Assembly (NCBI GenBank): GCA_965263165.1
Contig: OZ253584.1
Location: forward strand, 1,488,001 to 1,552,000
Source: SAR202-VII-2 sp965263165
GTDB taxonomy: Bacteria; Chloroflexota; Dehalococcoidia; Lucifugimonadales; SAR202-VII-2
Length of the DNA stretch: 64,000 nucleotides
Direction: 5' to 3'
Shown in pieces: positions 23,726-32,980 of the stretch. The notes under the pieces were generated by a model. That model saw only the letters and a list, made by a program, of their open reading frames with translations. It ran no database searches and was not told the origin of the DNA. Each line of letters opens with the position of its first letter. Position 1 is the first letter of the stretch. The position numbers were made by a program, and so were the translations under genes.

Positions 23726-24457
23726 CTAACTACCCAGCACGATCATGTGGACTTCCTTGGGCCCGTGGACGCCCACCACTAATATCTGCTCGATGTCGGC
23801 GGTGCGGCTGGGGCCGGTGATGATGTTCAGGTAGCTGCCGGGGCCGCCGGCGCGCTGGGCGTCGGCGGCCCAGAGGGCCATCAGGTCCGAAAGGTCCTCC
23901 ACCACCTGCCCGGGCGCCACAATTGCGACATGCACCGGCGGCAGCAAGGAGGTTGTCCGGCTGATGCCCTCCCGCGGCCGTATCACGCACGACCCCAGGT
24001 CCGCGATGGCGTAGTCCACGCCCGTGACACCAAGGCCGGCGGATGCCGCCTCGTCCCGCCCTTCGCCGCCTCCGGTCGCCCTGGATTGCTCAAAGACCGC
24101 CACGCCTGCCCGCTTCAGCGCGCCGTCTACGTCCATCCGGTCGAAGACCTCGTGGGAAGACCGGACAGCCGTCGTTGCGTTCTCGCGCTCGGCCAAGGCG
24201 GCGAGGTAGTCCAGGGCGTCTTCCGGCGTGGCCGCGCGGCAGACCTTCCAGCCGGCGCGTTCGGCCGCCCCGGCCAATGCCTCGGCAAGCTCGGGGGCCT
24301 TGGCCGACAGGCGCTGGTGAATCGCCTCGGCGCGCGCCTCAACCTCAGCGGCGGTGGGGCTGCCCTCCAGTGGGATCGGCGCCTCCGTCAGGGACTCAGA
24401 CCGCCCCAGCGCCTGCCTGACGCCATTGAGGAAGTCGCTTCGGGCAGTGCCGGGCAC
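23726..24457 (-). CDS. lutC: LutC/YkgG-type LUD-domain protein
   Basis: 243 residues, LUD domain. LutC belongs to the LutABC iron-sulfur L-lactate oxidation system and is required for activity, although its exact role is unclear. Seen: DYAIADLGSCVIRPREGISRTTSLLPPVHVAIV near 150-180 and GPSRTADIEQILVVGVHGPKEVH near the C-terminus, both signature stretches. The N-terminus is helical. The start abuts the tautomerase stop (24458), so the two are read together. It is the last gene of the operon lutA, lutB, tautomerase, lutC. Confidence 0.9.
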   Translation of the reverse strand: MPGTARSDFLNGVRQALGRSESLTEAPIPLEGSPTAAEVEARAEAIHQRLSAKAPELAEALAGAAERAGWKVCRAATPEDALDYLAALAERENATTAVRSSHEVFDRMDVDGALKRAGVAVFEQSRATGGGEGRDEAASAGLGVTGVDYAIADLGSCVIRPREGISRTTSLLPPVHVAIVAPGQVVEDLSDLMALWAADAQRAGGPGSYLNIITGPSRTADIEQILVVGVHGPKEVHMIVLGS

Positions 24458-24649
24458 TTAGGCCTGGACGTCGGATGCCAGGACGCCACCCTGGGCCCAG
24501 TGGTCTTTGGGGATGTCCTGGATGATGACGTGCACAGATGCTGCAGGCGTCTCGGCGATATTCACCATCGCCTCGGTGATGGCCTTGGCCAGCGCCGCCT
24601 TCTGCTCGTGGGTCCTCCGGGGGTACATCTCTACGCGTACGATAGGCAT
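24458..24649 (-). CDS. 4-oxalocrotonate tautomerase family protein
   Basis: 63 residues, the standard size. After Met removal the N-terminus is PIVRVEMYPRRT, giving the catalytic Pro1 that acts as a general base in keto-enol isomerisation of 2-oxo acids. The helix AALAKAITEAMVNI and the VHVIIQDIPKDHWAQGG segment are typical. It lies between lutB and lutC, directly abutting lutC, which is unusual and suggests the operon handles an unsaturated or enolisable hydroxy acid rather than only lactate. The substrate is not predictable. Confidence 0.88.
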   Translation of the reverse strand: MPIVRVEMYPRRTHEQKAALAKAITEAMVNIAETPAASVHVIIQDIPKDHWAQGGVLASDVQA

Positions 24650-24862
24650 GTGGGTCCTCCTCCGTTCGGTTGGAATCTGGAAACCGAGGTTTCGACGGGA
24701 CCGGGGGTCAGGGTTGTCCGCTCCCGCAGAATTCCGCGCCTCTGCCTGGTCTCCTCAGTCTCTATGATAACTCTACTACGCTGCCGTTTCTTCATTGGCG
24801 GGCAAGACCGGCGGGCAAGAATACCCGCTCCGCCCCAAATAAGATCGATTCGCTGGGTTCAT

Positions 24863-26299
24863 CTAGTTGTCCTTGAGCCCCCTGCGCCAGCGCTCACGGA
24901 AGGGCGTGGACGATGGCAGCGGGAAGTCGCGGAAGCGCGTCCAGCCTGAGAGCGGCGGAGGCAGGCGCCGCACCTTTCCGTTCCGGGCAAGCGGTAAGAG
25001 GGCCAGGCGCCCCAGCCGGTTCGCCAGGCTGAACATCCGCGAGCCCCACACCGACAGCCGCCAACCCTTCATCAGGGCCGCCTCGCGCCGGGGCGCCTTC
25101 CCGCCTTCAGCCAGGGTTCCCCCCTGCGTCACCTCCTGCCGCAACCGAAGGAGCATGTGGGGGATATTGATCTTGACGGGGCAGGCGTCCTTGCAGGCCC
25201 CGCACAGCGTTGATGCGAAGGGGAGGTGCTTGGCCTCCACCGTCCCTGTCAGCATCGGCGTGACCACGGCCCCGATGGGGCCGGAGTAGACCCACCCGTA
25301 GGCGTGCCCCCCCACCTTTCCGTAGATGGGACAGGCGTTCAGACATGCTCCGCACCGGATGCAGTTCAGGGCCTCCCGCATCTGCTCATCGGCCAAGATC
25401 TTCGACCGGCCGTTGTCCACCACGACCAGATGAAACTCGTCCGGGCCGTCCTCGTCGCTGGAGCGGCGTGGGCCGGTGACGCAGGTCACGTAGCTGGAAA
25501 TACGCTGGCCCGTGGCCGACCGCGGCAGCACACTGAGGAACACGGCCAGGTCTTCCAGCCGTGGAATGACCTTCTCCATGCCCATCAGCGCCACGTGCAC
25601 CCTGGGGAGGGACGTGCACATCCTGCCGTTGCCCTCGTTGGTGACCAGCGCGATCGTGCCCGTCTCCGCCACGCCGAAGTTGACGCCCGTGATGCCCATG
25701 TCCGCATCCAGGAACTTCTGGCGCAGCGTCTGCCGCGCCGTATTGCACAACTCCTCAACCTCGTCCGAAGGGAGGGTCTTCAGCTTCTCGGCGAAGATCT
25801 CCGACACCTGGCGCCGGCTCTTGTGGATGGCCGGCGCGATGATGTGGAACGGTGGCTCGTCCATCAGTTGGAGGATGTACTCTCCCAGGTCCGTCTCCAC
25901 CGATTCGACGCCGATGCCCTCGAGGTGGCGGTTGATCTCCAACTCTTCGGAGACCATGGACTTGCCCTTGATGGCCAACTTCACGTTGTGCTGGCGGGCG
26001 AGGTCCAGAACGACCTCCGCGGCCTCCTTGGCGTCCCTGGCGAAATGGACGCGGCCTCCCGCCTTCTCCACGTTGTCCGCCAGCTTCTCCAGGTAGTAGT
26101 CCAGGTGAGCGATGGTGTGTGTCTTGATGTCGCTGGCCCGCTGCCGTAGGTCCTGCCAGACCGGCGGCGTTAGCTCCTCAGACGCCAGCTTGGGTCCCCG
26201 TCCCAGGCCGTTGCGCAGTTTGGCAAGGGCCTCCTGAATTTGAGGATCCCCGAGGGCGGCCCTGGAGGCGGCTGGGAACTCTTTGGTCTTGACGTCCAC
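24863..26299 (-). CDS. lutB: LutB-type iron-sulfur protein
   Basis: 478 residues. N-terminal LUD domain (residues 70 to about 300, with KGKSMVSEELEINRHLE and GVNFGVAETGTIALVTNEGN), then two ferredoxin motifs: CIRCGACLNACPIYGKVGG near 315 and CGACKDACPVKINIP near 365, and a C-terminal DUF3390-like tail. In the Lut system it carries electrons from a 2-hydroxy acid oxidation in the cytosol or at the membrane. It begins two bases before the lutA stop region, so translation is coupled. Confidence 0.92.
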   Translation of the reverse strand: MDVKTKEFPAASRAALGDPQIQEALAKLRNGLGRGPKLASEELTPPVWQDLRQRASDIKTHTIAHLDYYLEKLADNVEKAGGRVHFARDAKEAAEVVLDLARQHNVKLAIKGKSMVSEELEINRHLEGIGVESVETDLGEYILQLMDEPPFHIIAPAIHKSRRQVSEIFAEKLKTLPSDEVEELCNTARQTLRQKFLDADMGITGVNFGVAETGTIALVTNEGNGRMCTSLPRVHVALMGMEKVIPRLEDLAVFLSVLPRSATGQRISSYVTCVTGPRRSSDEDGPDEFHLVVVDNGRSKILADEQMREALNCIRCGACLNACPIYGKVGGHAYGWVYSGPIGAVVTPMLTGTVEAKHLPFASTLCGACKDACPVKINIPHMLLRLRQEVTQGGTLAEGGKAPRREAALMKGWRLSVWGSRMFSLANRLGRLALLPLARNGKVRRLPPPLSGWTRFRDFPLPSSTPFRERWRRGLKDN

Positions 26300-26300
26300 G

Positions 26301-27044
26301 TCAGCTACCCTGGCCGCTGTCGAGGAGTTGGGCTACGTGCATCGTCTTGACGGAACTGCCCCGCCGGGAGAGCGCCCCCGCGATGTGCATCAGGCAGCTC
26401 GAATCGCACGACACCAGGGTGTCTGCGCCACAGGCCTCCAGGCTCTTCAGCTTGTCCTCCAGGATGGCCTCCGAGATGTTGGAGTATTTTATGGAGAAGG
26501 TTCCGCCGAAGCCGCAGCAGTTCTCCTCCAGTTCCATCGGGGTGTAGACAACGCCCTCAACGCCCTCGATGAGATGGCGGGGAGGCTCCTTGACTAGCAG
26601 CTCCCGCAGCAGGTGGCAGGCGGCGTGGTAGGCCACCTTGCCGTAGTACGTTGCGCCGACATCGGTGACGCCTAGGACGCCGACCAAGTATTCAGAGAAT
26701 TCGTAGATGCGGGCGGCGAGGGCCTCAGCGCGTTTGGCGGTCTCCGGCTCGTCGTGGAAGATCTCAGGGTAGAAGACCCGCACCATGGCTCCGCACGACC
26801 CTGACGGAACTACGACAGCCCGGTCTCCTTCGAAGTTGTCCATGAACCGCCGGGCCACCGCCTTGGCATCCTCGGTGAAGCCGGAGTTGAAGGCTGGTTG
26901 GCCGCAGCAGGTCTGGCCCTCCGGGAAGTCTACGTCCACTCCCTGCCGACGCAGCACCCGCACCACCGCTTCACCGACCTCGGGAAAAAACTGGTCGACA
27001 AGGCAAGTGATGAATAGGGAAACGCGGCGCGGGGTGAGAGTCAT
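26301..27044 (-). CDS. lutA: LutA-type CCG-domain protein
   Basis: 247 residues with two CCG domains: GQTCCGQPAFNSGF near residue 45 and LEENCCGFGGTFS near 175. These Cys-rich domains bind a [4Fe-4S] cluster as in heterodisulfide reductase B and glycolate oxidase GlcF. First gene of the Lut operon, with GAAGGAGTGCG before the ATG. In Bacillus LutABC oxidises L-lactate; the same set elsewhere oxidises other hydroxy acids. The divergent MFS gene starts about 105 bases away and could be the matching uptake carrier. Confidence 0.92.
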   Translation of the reverse strand: MTLTPRRVSLFITCLVDQFFPEVGEAVVRVLRRQGVDVDFPEGQTCCGQPAFNSGFTEDAKAVARRFMDNFEGDRAVVVPSGSCGAMVRVFYPEIFHDEPETAKRAEALAARIYEFSEYLVGVLGVTDVGATYYGKVAYHAACHLLRELLVKEPPRHLIEGVEGVVYTPMELEENCCGFGGTFSIKYSNISEAILEDKLKSLEACGADTLVSCDSSCLMHIAGALSRRGSSVKTMHVAQLLDSGQGS

Positions 27045-27106
27045 CGCACTCCTTCAATAGCGGCTACAGTAGCAAACTGCCGTGGGAGTGGCAAGGAACG
27101 CGTTCG

Positions 27107-27135
27107 TTGACACGACGCCTGGGCCCTCATACAGT
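27107..27135 (+). promoter_or_regulatory. Promoter for the MFS gene at 27149
   Basis: TTGACA (27107-27112), 17 bases, TACAGT (27130-27135). The expected start of transcription is about seven bases before the ATG, leaving almost no leader and no ribosome site. Confidence 0.65.
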
Positions 27136-27148
27136 CAGGCGCTGAACC

Positions 27149-28402
27149 ATGAACCCTCCAGGCGACTCTTCTCCTCCCCGCCGAGGGCTGCCCGTCAAGC
27201 GGTCAAGCCTGGTTTTCGTTATCGCTCTGGTCACCATCGTCCAGGGGACGACGCAGGCGCCCCTGCAGGGTATTCCAGTCCTGTTCCCGCTCGTGCAGGC
27301 CGAGCTAGGCCTGTCGCCCGTGCAGGTTGGGCTGATGGGCTCGGCGATCTTTGCCGGGGGGTTGATCACCGTGGCGCCCGCAGGTTGGCTGTCGGATGTC
27401 TGGGGCGTCCGGGCCATCATGGCGGTGTCCATGGGGTTGCTGACCCTGGCCATTCTGACCCTCTCTACGGCTTGGTCGTTCCTGGTGTTCCTGGCCTTTG
27501 CCTCCCTCATCGGGTTCTGCCAGGCACCCGGGTTTCCCGCCACCTCCAAGGCCATCATCGACTGGGCGCCGCCCCGGATACGGGGCATGGCCATGAGCAT
27601 CAAGCAGTCCGGGCCGCCCATCGTTTCGTCCGGGGCGGCGCTGGTGCTCCCCATCATTGCCAACGCGTATAACTGGCGTTGGGCCTTGGTCTGTCTTGCC
27701 GGGTTTGTATTCTTCATTGGGATCGCCTTCACCGCCACCTACCGGGACCGCCGCTCCGAGCCAAGAACGATTGGCGCGCTCCGGTTTGGCGGCCTGGGGC
27801 AACTGGCGCGGAACCGCATGTTGGTGATAGCGGTCCTCTGGGGCGTTGTCTTCGCCAGCATACACGTGATCATCTCGGTGTATTTCGTGTTGTTCCTCGT
27901 GGACGTGATGAAGCTCTCCACGGTGGCCGCAGGCGGGTACATCGGCATTGCGCTGCTTTCCAGCGTTGGGGGCCGTCTCTTCTGGGGGGCGGCCAGCGAC
28001 TTCTTGTTCGGTGGCCGCCGGGTCATGGTGCTGGGAGTAATAGGTCTGCTGACGGCGGCCGTGTTCTTCGGCGCCGGCCGGCTCGGAGCGGGTGTCCCCG
28101 TGGTCTACGCCGGGCTCGTCGCAGCCGCATTGGGAGCGACGTTGATGGCCTGGCCAGGCGTCCTCATTTCTCTCGTCGGCGAGACCGCCGCCGAGGGCGG
28201 CAGCGGAGTGGCCATCGGCATGCTGAACATGTGTATGCGGATCGGCAGCATCACGGCGCCGCCGCTGTTCGGACTAATGCTGGAGAGCGGATGGTCCTAC
28301 TCTCTGGGCTGGACCATGGTGGCGGGGCTTTCCGTCGTTGCCACGGCCGCGTTGTTCATCTTCGGGCGCGAAAGCACGCCCGGCCGTTCCGCGGCGTCGT
28401 GA
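27149..28402 (+). CDS. MFS transporter
   Basis: 417 residues with 12 predicted membrane segments. Major facilitator marks: GWLSDVWGVRAIM after helix 2 and GFCQAPGFPATSKAIIDWAPPRIRGMAMSIKQSG across helices 4-5. It closely resembles the MFS gene at 54661 (PSFPGTSQAIVDWAPPRARGFGMGMKQTG). Related carriers move organic anions. Divergent from the Lut operon, so it may import the hydroxy acid used there. The promoter lies almost on the ATG. Confidence 0.9.
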   Translation: MNPPGDSSPPRRGLPVKRSSLVFVIALVTIVQGTTQAPLQGIPVLFPLVQAELGLSPVQVGLMGSAIFAGGLITVAPAGWLSDVWGVRAIMAVSMGLLTLAILTLSTAWSFLVFLAFASLIGFCQAPGFPATSKAIIDWAPPRIRGMAMSIKQSGPPIVSSGAALVLPIIANAYNWRWALVCLAGFVFFIGIAFTATYRDRRSEPRTIGALRFGGLGQLARNRMLVIAVLWGVVFASIHVIISVYFVLFLVDVMKLSTVAAGGYIGIALLSSVGGRLFWGAASDFLFGGRRVMVLGVIGLLTAAVFFGAGRLGAGVPVVYAGLVAAALGATLMAWPGVLISLVGETAAEGGSGVAIGMLNMCMRIGSITAPPLFGLMLESGWSYSLGWTMVAGLSVVATAALFIFGRESTPGRSAAS

Positions 28403-28452
28403 GGCCCCAAGGGCGTCCATCGCCTCCGCGGCGGGCCTCCGGCGGCAGCGTT

Positions 28453-29238
28453 CTAAACCTCCACCACCATCCCCTCGCGGCCCGGTGTGATGGAGACCCC
28501 CAGCCGAGCCGCCACTTCCGCCAGCTCCTCCAAGATTTGGGCCTCGTTGCGGGTATGCATGTGGACGGCGATGACCCTGGGCGCTGAGCCCCTGATCTCC
28601 AATAGCTTTCGCAGCTCATCCTCCAGCAGCCTCGGCGTCAGGTGGTGCGTGGCCTTCGCCAACGCTTCCTGATCGCTAGGGAAGGTCGTCTCGATGATCA
28701 GCGCGTCCGGGGAGAGGACCCTCCAGAGGCCCTCCAGCCCCCCGCCGGTGTCGCCCGTGTAGAGCAGGCTGCCTCCGCCCGGCGATTCGACGTGGATTCC
28801 CCAGGCGGGCACACCGTGGTTCATGGGCACGGGCATCACCTTCAACCCAGCCACCTCGCGCTCCCTCCAGGGCGTCAGTGGCGTCAGACGAAGCCGGGGC
28901 GCCTCCGGCGATGGACGGACCGTGAAGTCCGGGTAGACGGCGCCGTTCAGGAAATGCTCCCGCAGGTAGTCCAGGGTCTCCGCCGCGCCGTAGACGGGCA
29001 GGGAGATGCCCGTCTCGAAGCCTCCCAGGCCAGCCGTCAGCAGGTCTCGGCAGTGGTCGAAGTGCAGGTGCGTGACGAAGATGCCGGCCAGGCTGTCCTG
29101 CTCTTTCTGCGTGAGCGTGGACGACAGCGCGCCGGCGTCCAGGGCCAGCCGTTCGTTGACCAGGTAGCTGCTCAAGCGGGCGGTGGCCGTCTCCGTGTGG
29201 TGGCAGCCGAGGAGCCGTAGGCGGAGGGGTTCCGGCAT
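28453..29238 (-). CDS. Metallo-beta-lactamase-fold hydrolase
   Basis: 261 residues from the ATG at 29238. FVTHLHFDHCRDLL near residue 55 is the HxHxDH metal motif, and later metal ligands are in NHGVPAWG, YTGDTGG and HMHTRNEA. The layout resembles RNase Z and class II cyclic phosphodiesterase-like enzymes: a dinuclear Zn hydrolase acting on phosphodiesters or thioesters. The RNase Z exosite arm is not obvious. The gene is divergent from the S9 peptidase 120 bases away. Confidence 0.85.
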   Translation of the reverse strand: MPEPLRLRLLGCHHTETATARLSSYLVNERLALDAGALSSTLTQKEQDSLAGIFVTHLHFDHCRDLLTAGLGGFETGISLPVYGAAETLDYLREHFLNGAVYPDFTVRPSPEAPRLRLTPLTPWREREVAGLKVMPVPMNHGVPAWGIHVESPGGGSLLYTGDTGGGLEGLWRVLSPDALIIETTFPSDQEALAKATHHLTPRLLEDELRKLLEIRGSAPRVIAVHMHTRNEAQILEELAEVAARLGVSITPGREGMVVEV

Positions 29239-29358
29239 ACGCCGGCATTCTAGGGCATGGCCTGAGCAGGCACAAGGCAGCGTGTTTCCCGGGTGGTGGG
29301 TTGGGGGGAAGCCTCCGTTCTGGTACAACTGTGGAACCACTTGCCGCTGGAGGCTTCC

Positions 29359-31341
29359 ATGGCCACCCCTGCCGCGCCGCGAGGTATGACGCCTGAAGAC
29401 CTGACCCGCATCCGGTTCGTCAGCGAACCACGGATATCGCCGGATGGGAGCGCTGTTGCCTTCGTCGTCACGACCCTGTCCTGGGAGAAGGACGAGTACC
29501 TGTCCAACATCTGGCTGGCCGACGTCGCTGGGGGCGAGCCGCGTCAATTCACCACCGGCGTCAAGCGGGACACTTCGCCCCGGTGGTCGCCGGACGGCTC
29601 GATGCTCGCCTTCGCGTCTGAGCGCGACGGCCACGACAAGCCGCAGCTTTACGTCGCGCCCGTCAACGGCGGTGAAGCGAGGCGCGTCACAGAGGTGGCG
29701 GACGGCGTGGATGACCCGGTGTGGTCGCCGGACGGCGCCCGGCTAGCCTTCGCGAGCCGGGTGAACACCGGCGAGCAGGAGGAGGAGGGAAAGTCGAAAC
29801 CGCCGCGGTTCATCACCTCCCTGAAATACAAGTCCAACGACAAGGGCTTCATCTACGCTCATCGTTCCCACATCTTCGTTGTGGGGTTGGACGGCGGCGC
29901 GCCTGTCCAGGTTACCGATGGCGACTTTGACGACGCTCATCCCGCGTGGTCGCCCGATGGCGATCTGCTCGCCTTCGTTTCCGCCCGCCACGACGACCGC
30001 GATTATGACAACGCCCGCGACGTTTAGGTGGTTGCGCCGGAGGGCGGAGAGCCGCGGCGAGTGACCGGCGCCTCCGGGCCGGTGAGCCATCCTGCCTTCT
30101 CGCCAGATGGCCGCTTCATCACTTACCTGGGCCATCGCTATCCCACGGAACTCGGGCGCAACGTGCGGTTGTATGTCGCGCCAACCGGAGGCGGGGACAC
30201 GGTTTGCCTCACTGACGATCTGGACCGGTCGTGCGATTCCTTCGCCGGCAGGGCCGGCCCCCTGTGGACTCCGGACGGCGGCGCCATTCTCGTTGGCGTA
30301 TTGGACCAGGGGGCAGTGGGCGTATACCGCGTTAGCGCTGGCCGCGGCAGGCGGGCCAACCCGGTCCTGGGAGGCCAACGGCAGATTCCGGAGGCCTCGC
30401 TGTCTGCCGGCGGAACGATGCTCGCCTTCACCGCCACCGACCCAACCTCGCCGCCGGAGGTCTACGTCTGCGATGTCGACGGCGCCGGTGAACGGCAGCT
30501 AACGGACATGAACCGCGAATGGAAGGCGGAAGTGGCCCTGTCCCAGCCCGAGCGCATCACTGTCCAGCGCTACGGGCGCCAGATGGACTGCTGGGTGATG
30601 AAGCCCACCGGCATCCAGGAGGGGCACCGCTATCCGGCGCTGCTCAACGTCCACGGCGGTCCCCACACCCAGTACGGCTACACCTTCTTCGACGAGTTCC
30701 AGGTCTATGCCGGCGCTGGCTACGCTGTCGTCTTCACCAACCCTCGGGGCAGCGAGGGCTATGGCGAGGACTTTCGAAGGGCTGTCATTGGTGACTGGGG
30801 CGGGGAAGACTTCGCCGACGTGATGGCGGGGCTGGACGCAGTCCTGGAACGCTGCCACTTCATCGACCCCGAACGTCTGGGCGTCATGGGTGGCAGCTAC
30901 GGCGGGTTCATGGCAAGTTGGACGGTAGGGCACACCAACCGCTTCAAGGCGGCCTGCTCCGAGCGGGCCGTGAACAACGCCCACTCCCTGTTCGGCACAA
31001 GCGACATCGGCCACTTCTTCCAGGAATCTCAGTTCGACGCCCTCCCGTGGGACAACCTCGGCTCGTACGCTGAGCGTTCGCCTCTCACCTACGCCAAGGA
31101 CATCCACACCCCGCTGCTGATTCTCCACTCCGAGGACGACCGCCGTTGCCCAATCGAGCAGGCCGAACAGCTCTTCGTTGCGCTGAAGAAGCTGCGGCGC
31201 GAAGTGCTCTTCGTCCGCTTCCCAGACGAGACCCACGAACTGTCGAGGTCAGGCAAGCCCAGGCATCGCGTTCAGCGCTTCCACGTGATCCTGGACTGGT
31301 TCCGCCCGCGCCTGCGGCCCGGCGATTGGCCGCCGCAGTAA
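29359..31341 (+). pseudogene. S9 prolyl-oligopeptidase-type serine peptidase interrupted by an in-frame TAG
   Basis: The reading frame from ATG 29359 (GGAGG upstream) to 31341 would give 660 residues, the normal size. The first half is a TolB-like beta-propeller (SPDGSAVAF, SPRWSPDGSMLAFASERDG repeats). The second half is an alpha/beta hydrolase with Ser in GGSYGGFMASW, Asp in HSEDDRRCPIEQAE and His in DETHELSRSG. Codon 223 (30025-30027) is TAG in NARDV-stop-VVAP, where relatives usually have Trp (RDLWVV), so one TGG to TAG change explains it. Both halves remain in frame and otherwise intact. It may be a recent nonsense mutation, a sequencing error, or read through. Confidence 0.88.
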
Positions 31342-31386
31342 CGTCTGATACATTCCGCTCGCCCACCTTCTCCAAGGAGCTACTTC

Positions 31387-32979
31387 CTGGCGCTCTACTT
31401 CAAGCAACCCGGGGACGAAGCCGCCATCTCCTCGTCTGGCGCCGGAGCGCCACGTTCTCCCACGCGGGGCCGTTGGATTCTGGCGGCGGCCATCCTTGGC
31501 TCCAGCATGTCCTTCATCGACGGCACAGCGGTCAACGTGGCGCTGCCCCGCATCCAAGCCGACCTCAATGCAACGCTCATTCAGATGCAGTGGGTCGTGG
31601 AGGCCTACGCCCTGTTCCTGGCCTCTCTGTTGCTGGTGGGCGGATCCCTAGGCGATAGGCTGGGTCGGAAGCGCATCTTTGCGACCGGCATTGTCGTGTT
31701 CACCATAGCGTCGTTGTGGTGCGGCCTTTCTCCGAACACAACGCAACTCATCGCCGCCCGCGCCGTCCAGGGCATTGGAGGAGCGTTGCTAGTGCCCGGC
31801 AGCCTCGCGATCATCAGCGCCTCCTTCAGCGACGAAGCGCGTGGCAAGGCGATTGGCGCCTGGTCGGGGTTCACGGCCATGACGGCGGCCGTGGGGCCGG
31901 TCCTGGGTGGGTATCTTGCCGAGACCCTGTCTTGGCGTTGGATATTCTTCATCAATCTGCCGCTGGCCATCGTGGTCCTGGCCATCGTGCTGACGCGCGT
32001 GCCCGAGAGCAGGAACACCCTTGCGCGGGGTCGCATGGACTGGCTGGGCGCCAGTCTTAGCGTCGTGGGATTGGGTGGGCTAGTCTTTGGCCTGCTAGAG
32101 TCGGGCGGCAGGGGCTTTGACCATCCAGCCGTGCTTGCCGCGTTGAGCGTCGGCGGCCTGGGGATTGTGCTCTTCCTCGTGGTGCAGTCGAAGGTCTCGT
32201 CGCCGATGATGCCCCTCTGGATCTATCGCTCCCGCAACTTCACCGGGGCCACGCTCCTGACACTGTTTCTCTACGCCGGCCTCGGCGGGTCGCTCTTCTT
32301 CTTCTCCTTCAACCTCATCCAGGTCCAGGGTTACTCGGCGACCGCCGCCGGCGCTGCCTGGCTCCCGTTCATTGCCATCATTGGCGCGCTTTCCCGGTGG
32401 GCGGGAGGCCTCATAACGCGGTGCGGCGCCAGGTTGCCGCTGGCCGCGGGCCCTGCCGTCGCGGCCGGAGGCTTTGGGTTGCTGGCATTGCCGGGCATCG
32501 GAGGGAGCTATTGGACCAGCTATTTCCCTGCCTTAGCGCTCTTGGGTCTGGGTATGGCCATCACCATCGCCCCGCTCGTGGCTGTCGTTATGGGATCGGT
32601 GGGTCCCGGCCAGGCTGGCGTGGCATCGGGAGTGAACAACGCCATCTCGCGCACCGCGTCGTTGCTGGCCATCGCCGTGCTGGGCGTCGTGGCGCTGACG
32701 GTTTTCAACGCCTCGCTGGACCGCAAGCTCGAGCAGGCCGGCGTCCCGGCGCCGGTTGTCCTGGCCTTGGAGAGCGAAAGGGTGAAGTTGGCCGGCGCCC
32801 AGGTCCCTCAGGACGTGGCCCCAGAGCTGAGAGCCTCCGTCGAGCGGGCCATAGACGAGGCTTTCATATCCGGATTCCGCGTGGTCATGCTCATTGCCGT
32901 GGGCCTAGCCCTCGCCAGCTCGGCCGTAGCGCTGGTCATGGTGGAGTCCCGGCACACAATCGAGGCGAGGGCCGGATAG
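31387..32979 (+). CDS. MFS drug/proton antiporter (DHA2, EmrB-like), probable CTG start
   Basis: About 530 residues with 14 membrane segments. Motif A is GGSLGDRLGRKR; FIDGTAVNVALPRIQADL marks helix 1 of the DHA2 group, followed by QWVVEAYALFLASLLLVGG. Exports hydrophobic compounds with proton exchange. The first ATG in frame (31507) would cut into helix 1. Upstream, AAGGAG at 31374-31379 is seven bases before a CTG at 31387, giving LALYFKQPGDEAA and the full helix RGRWILAAAILGSSMSF. I therefore prefer CTG 31387. It lies 45 bases after the S9 frame. Confidence 0.82.
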   Translation: MALYFKQPGDEAAISSSGAGAPRSPTRGRWILAAAILGSSMSFIDGTAVNVALPRIQADLNATLIQMQWVVEAYALFLASLLLVGGSLGDRLGRKRIFATGIVVFTIASLWCGLSPNTTQLIAARAVQGIGGALLVPGSLAIISASFSDEARGKAIGAWSGFTAMTAAVGPVLGGYLAETLSWRWIFFINLPLAIVVLAIVLTRVPESRNTLARGRMDWLGASLSVVGLGGLVFGLLESGGRGFDHPAVLAALSVGGLGIVLFLVVQSKVSSPMMPLWIYRSRNFTGATLLTLFLYAGLGGSLFFFSFNLIQVQGYSATAAGAAWLPFIAIIGALSRWAGGLITRCGARLPLAAGPAVAAGGFGLLALPGIGGSYWTSYFPALALLGLGMAITIAPLVAVVMGSVGPGQAGVASGVNNAISRTASLLAIAVLGVVALTVFNASLDRKLEQAGVPAPVVLALESERVKLAGAQVPQDVAPELRASVERAIDEAFISGFRVVMLIAVGLALASSAVALVMVESRHTIEARAG

Positions 32980-32980
32980 G

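Noticed and set aside
30025..30027. TAG read as pyrrolysine or other recoding
   Set aside because: No pyrrolysine genes are visible, tRNA-Sec reads UGA not UAG, and a single TGG to TAG change explains the site.
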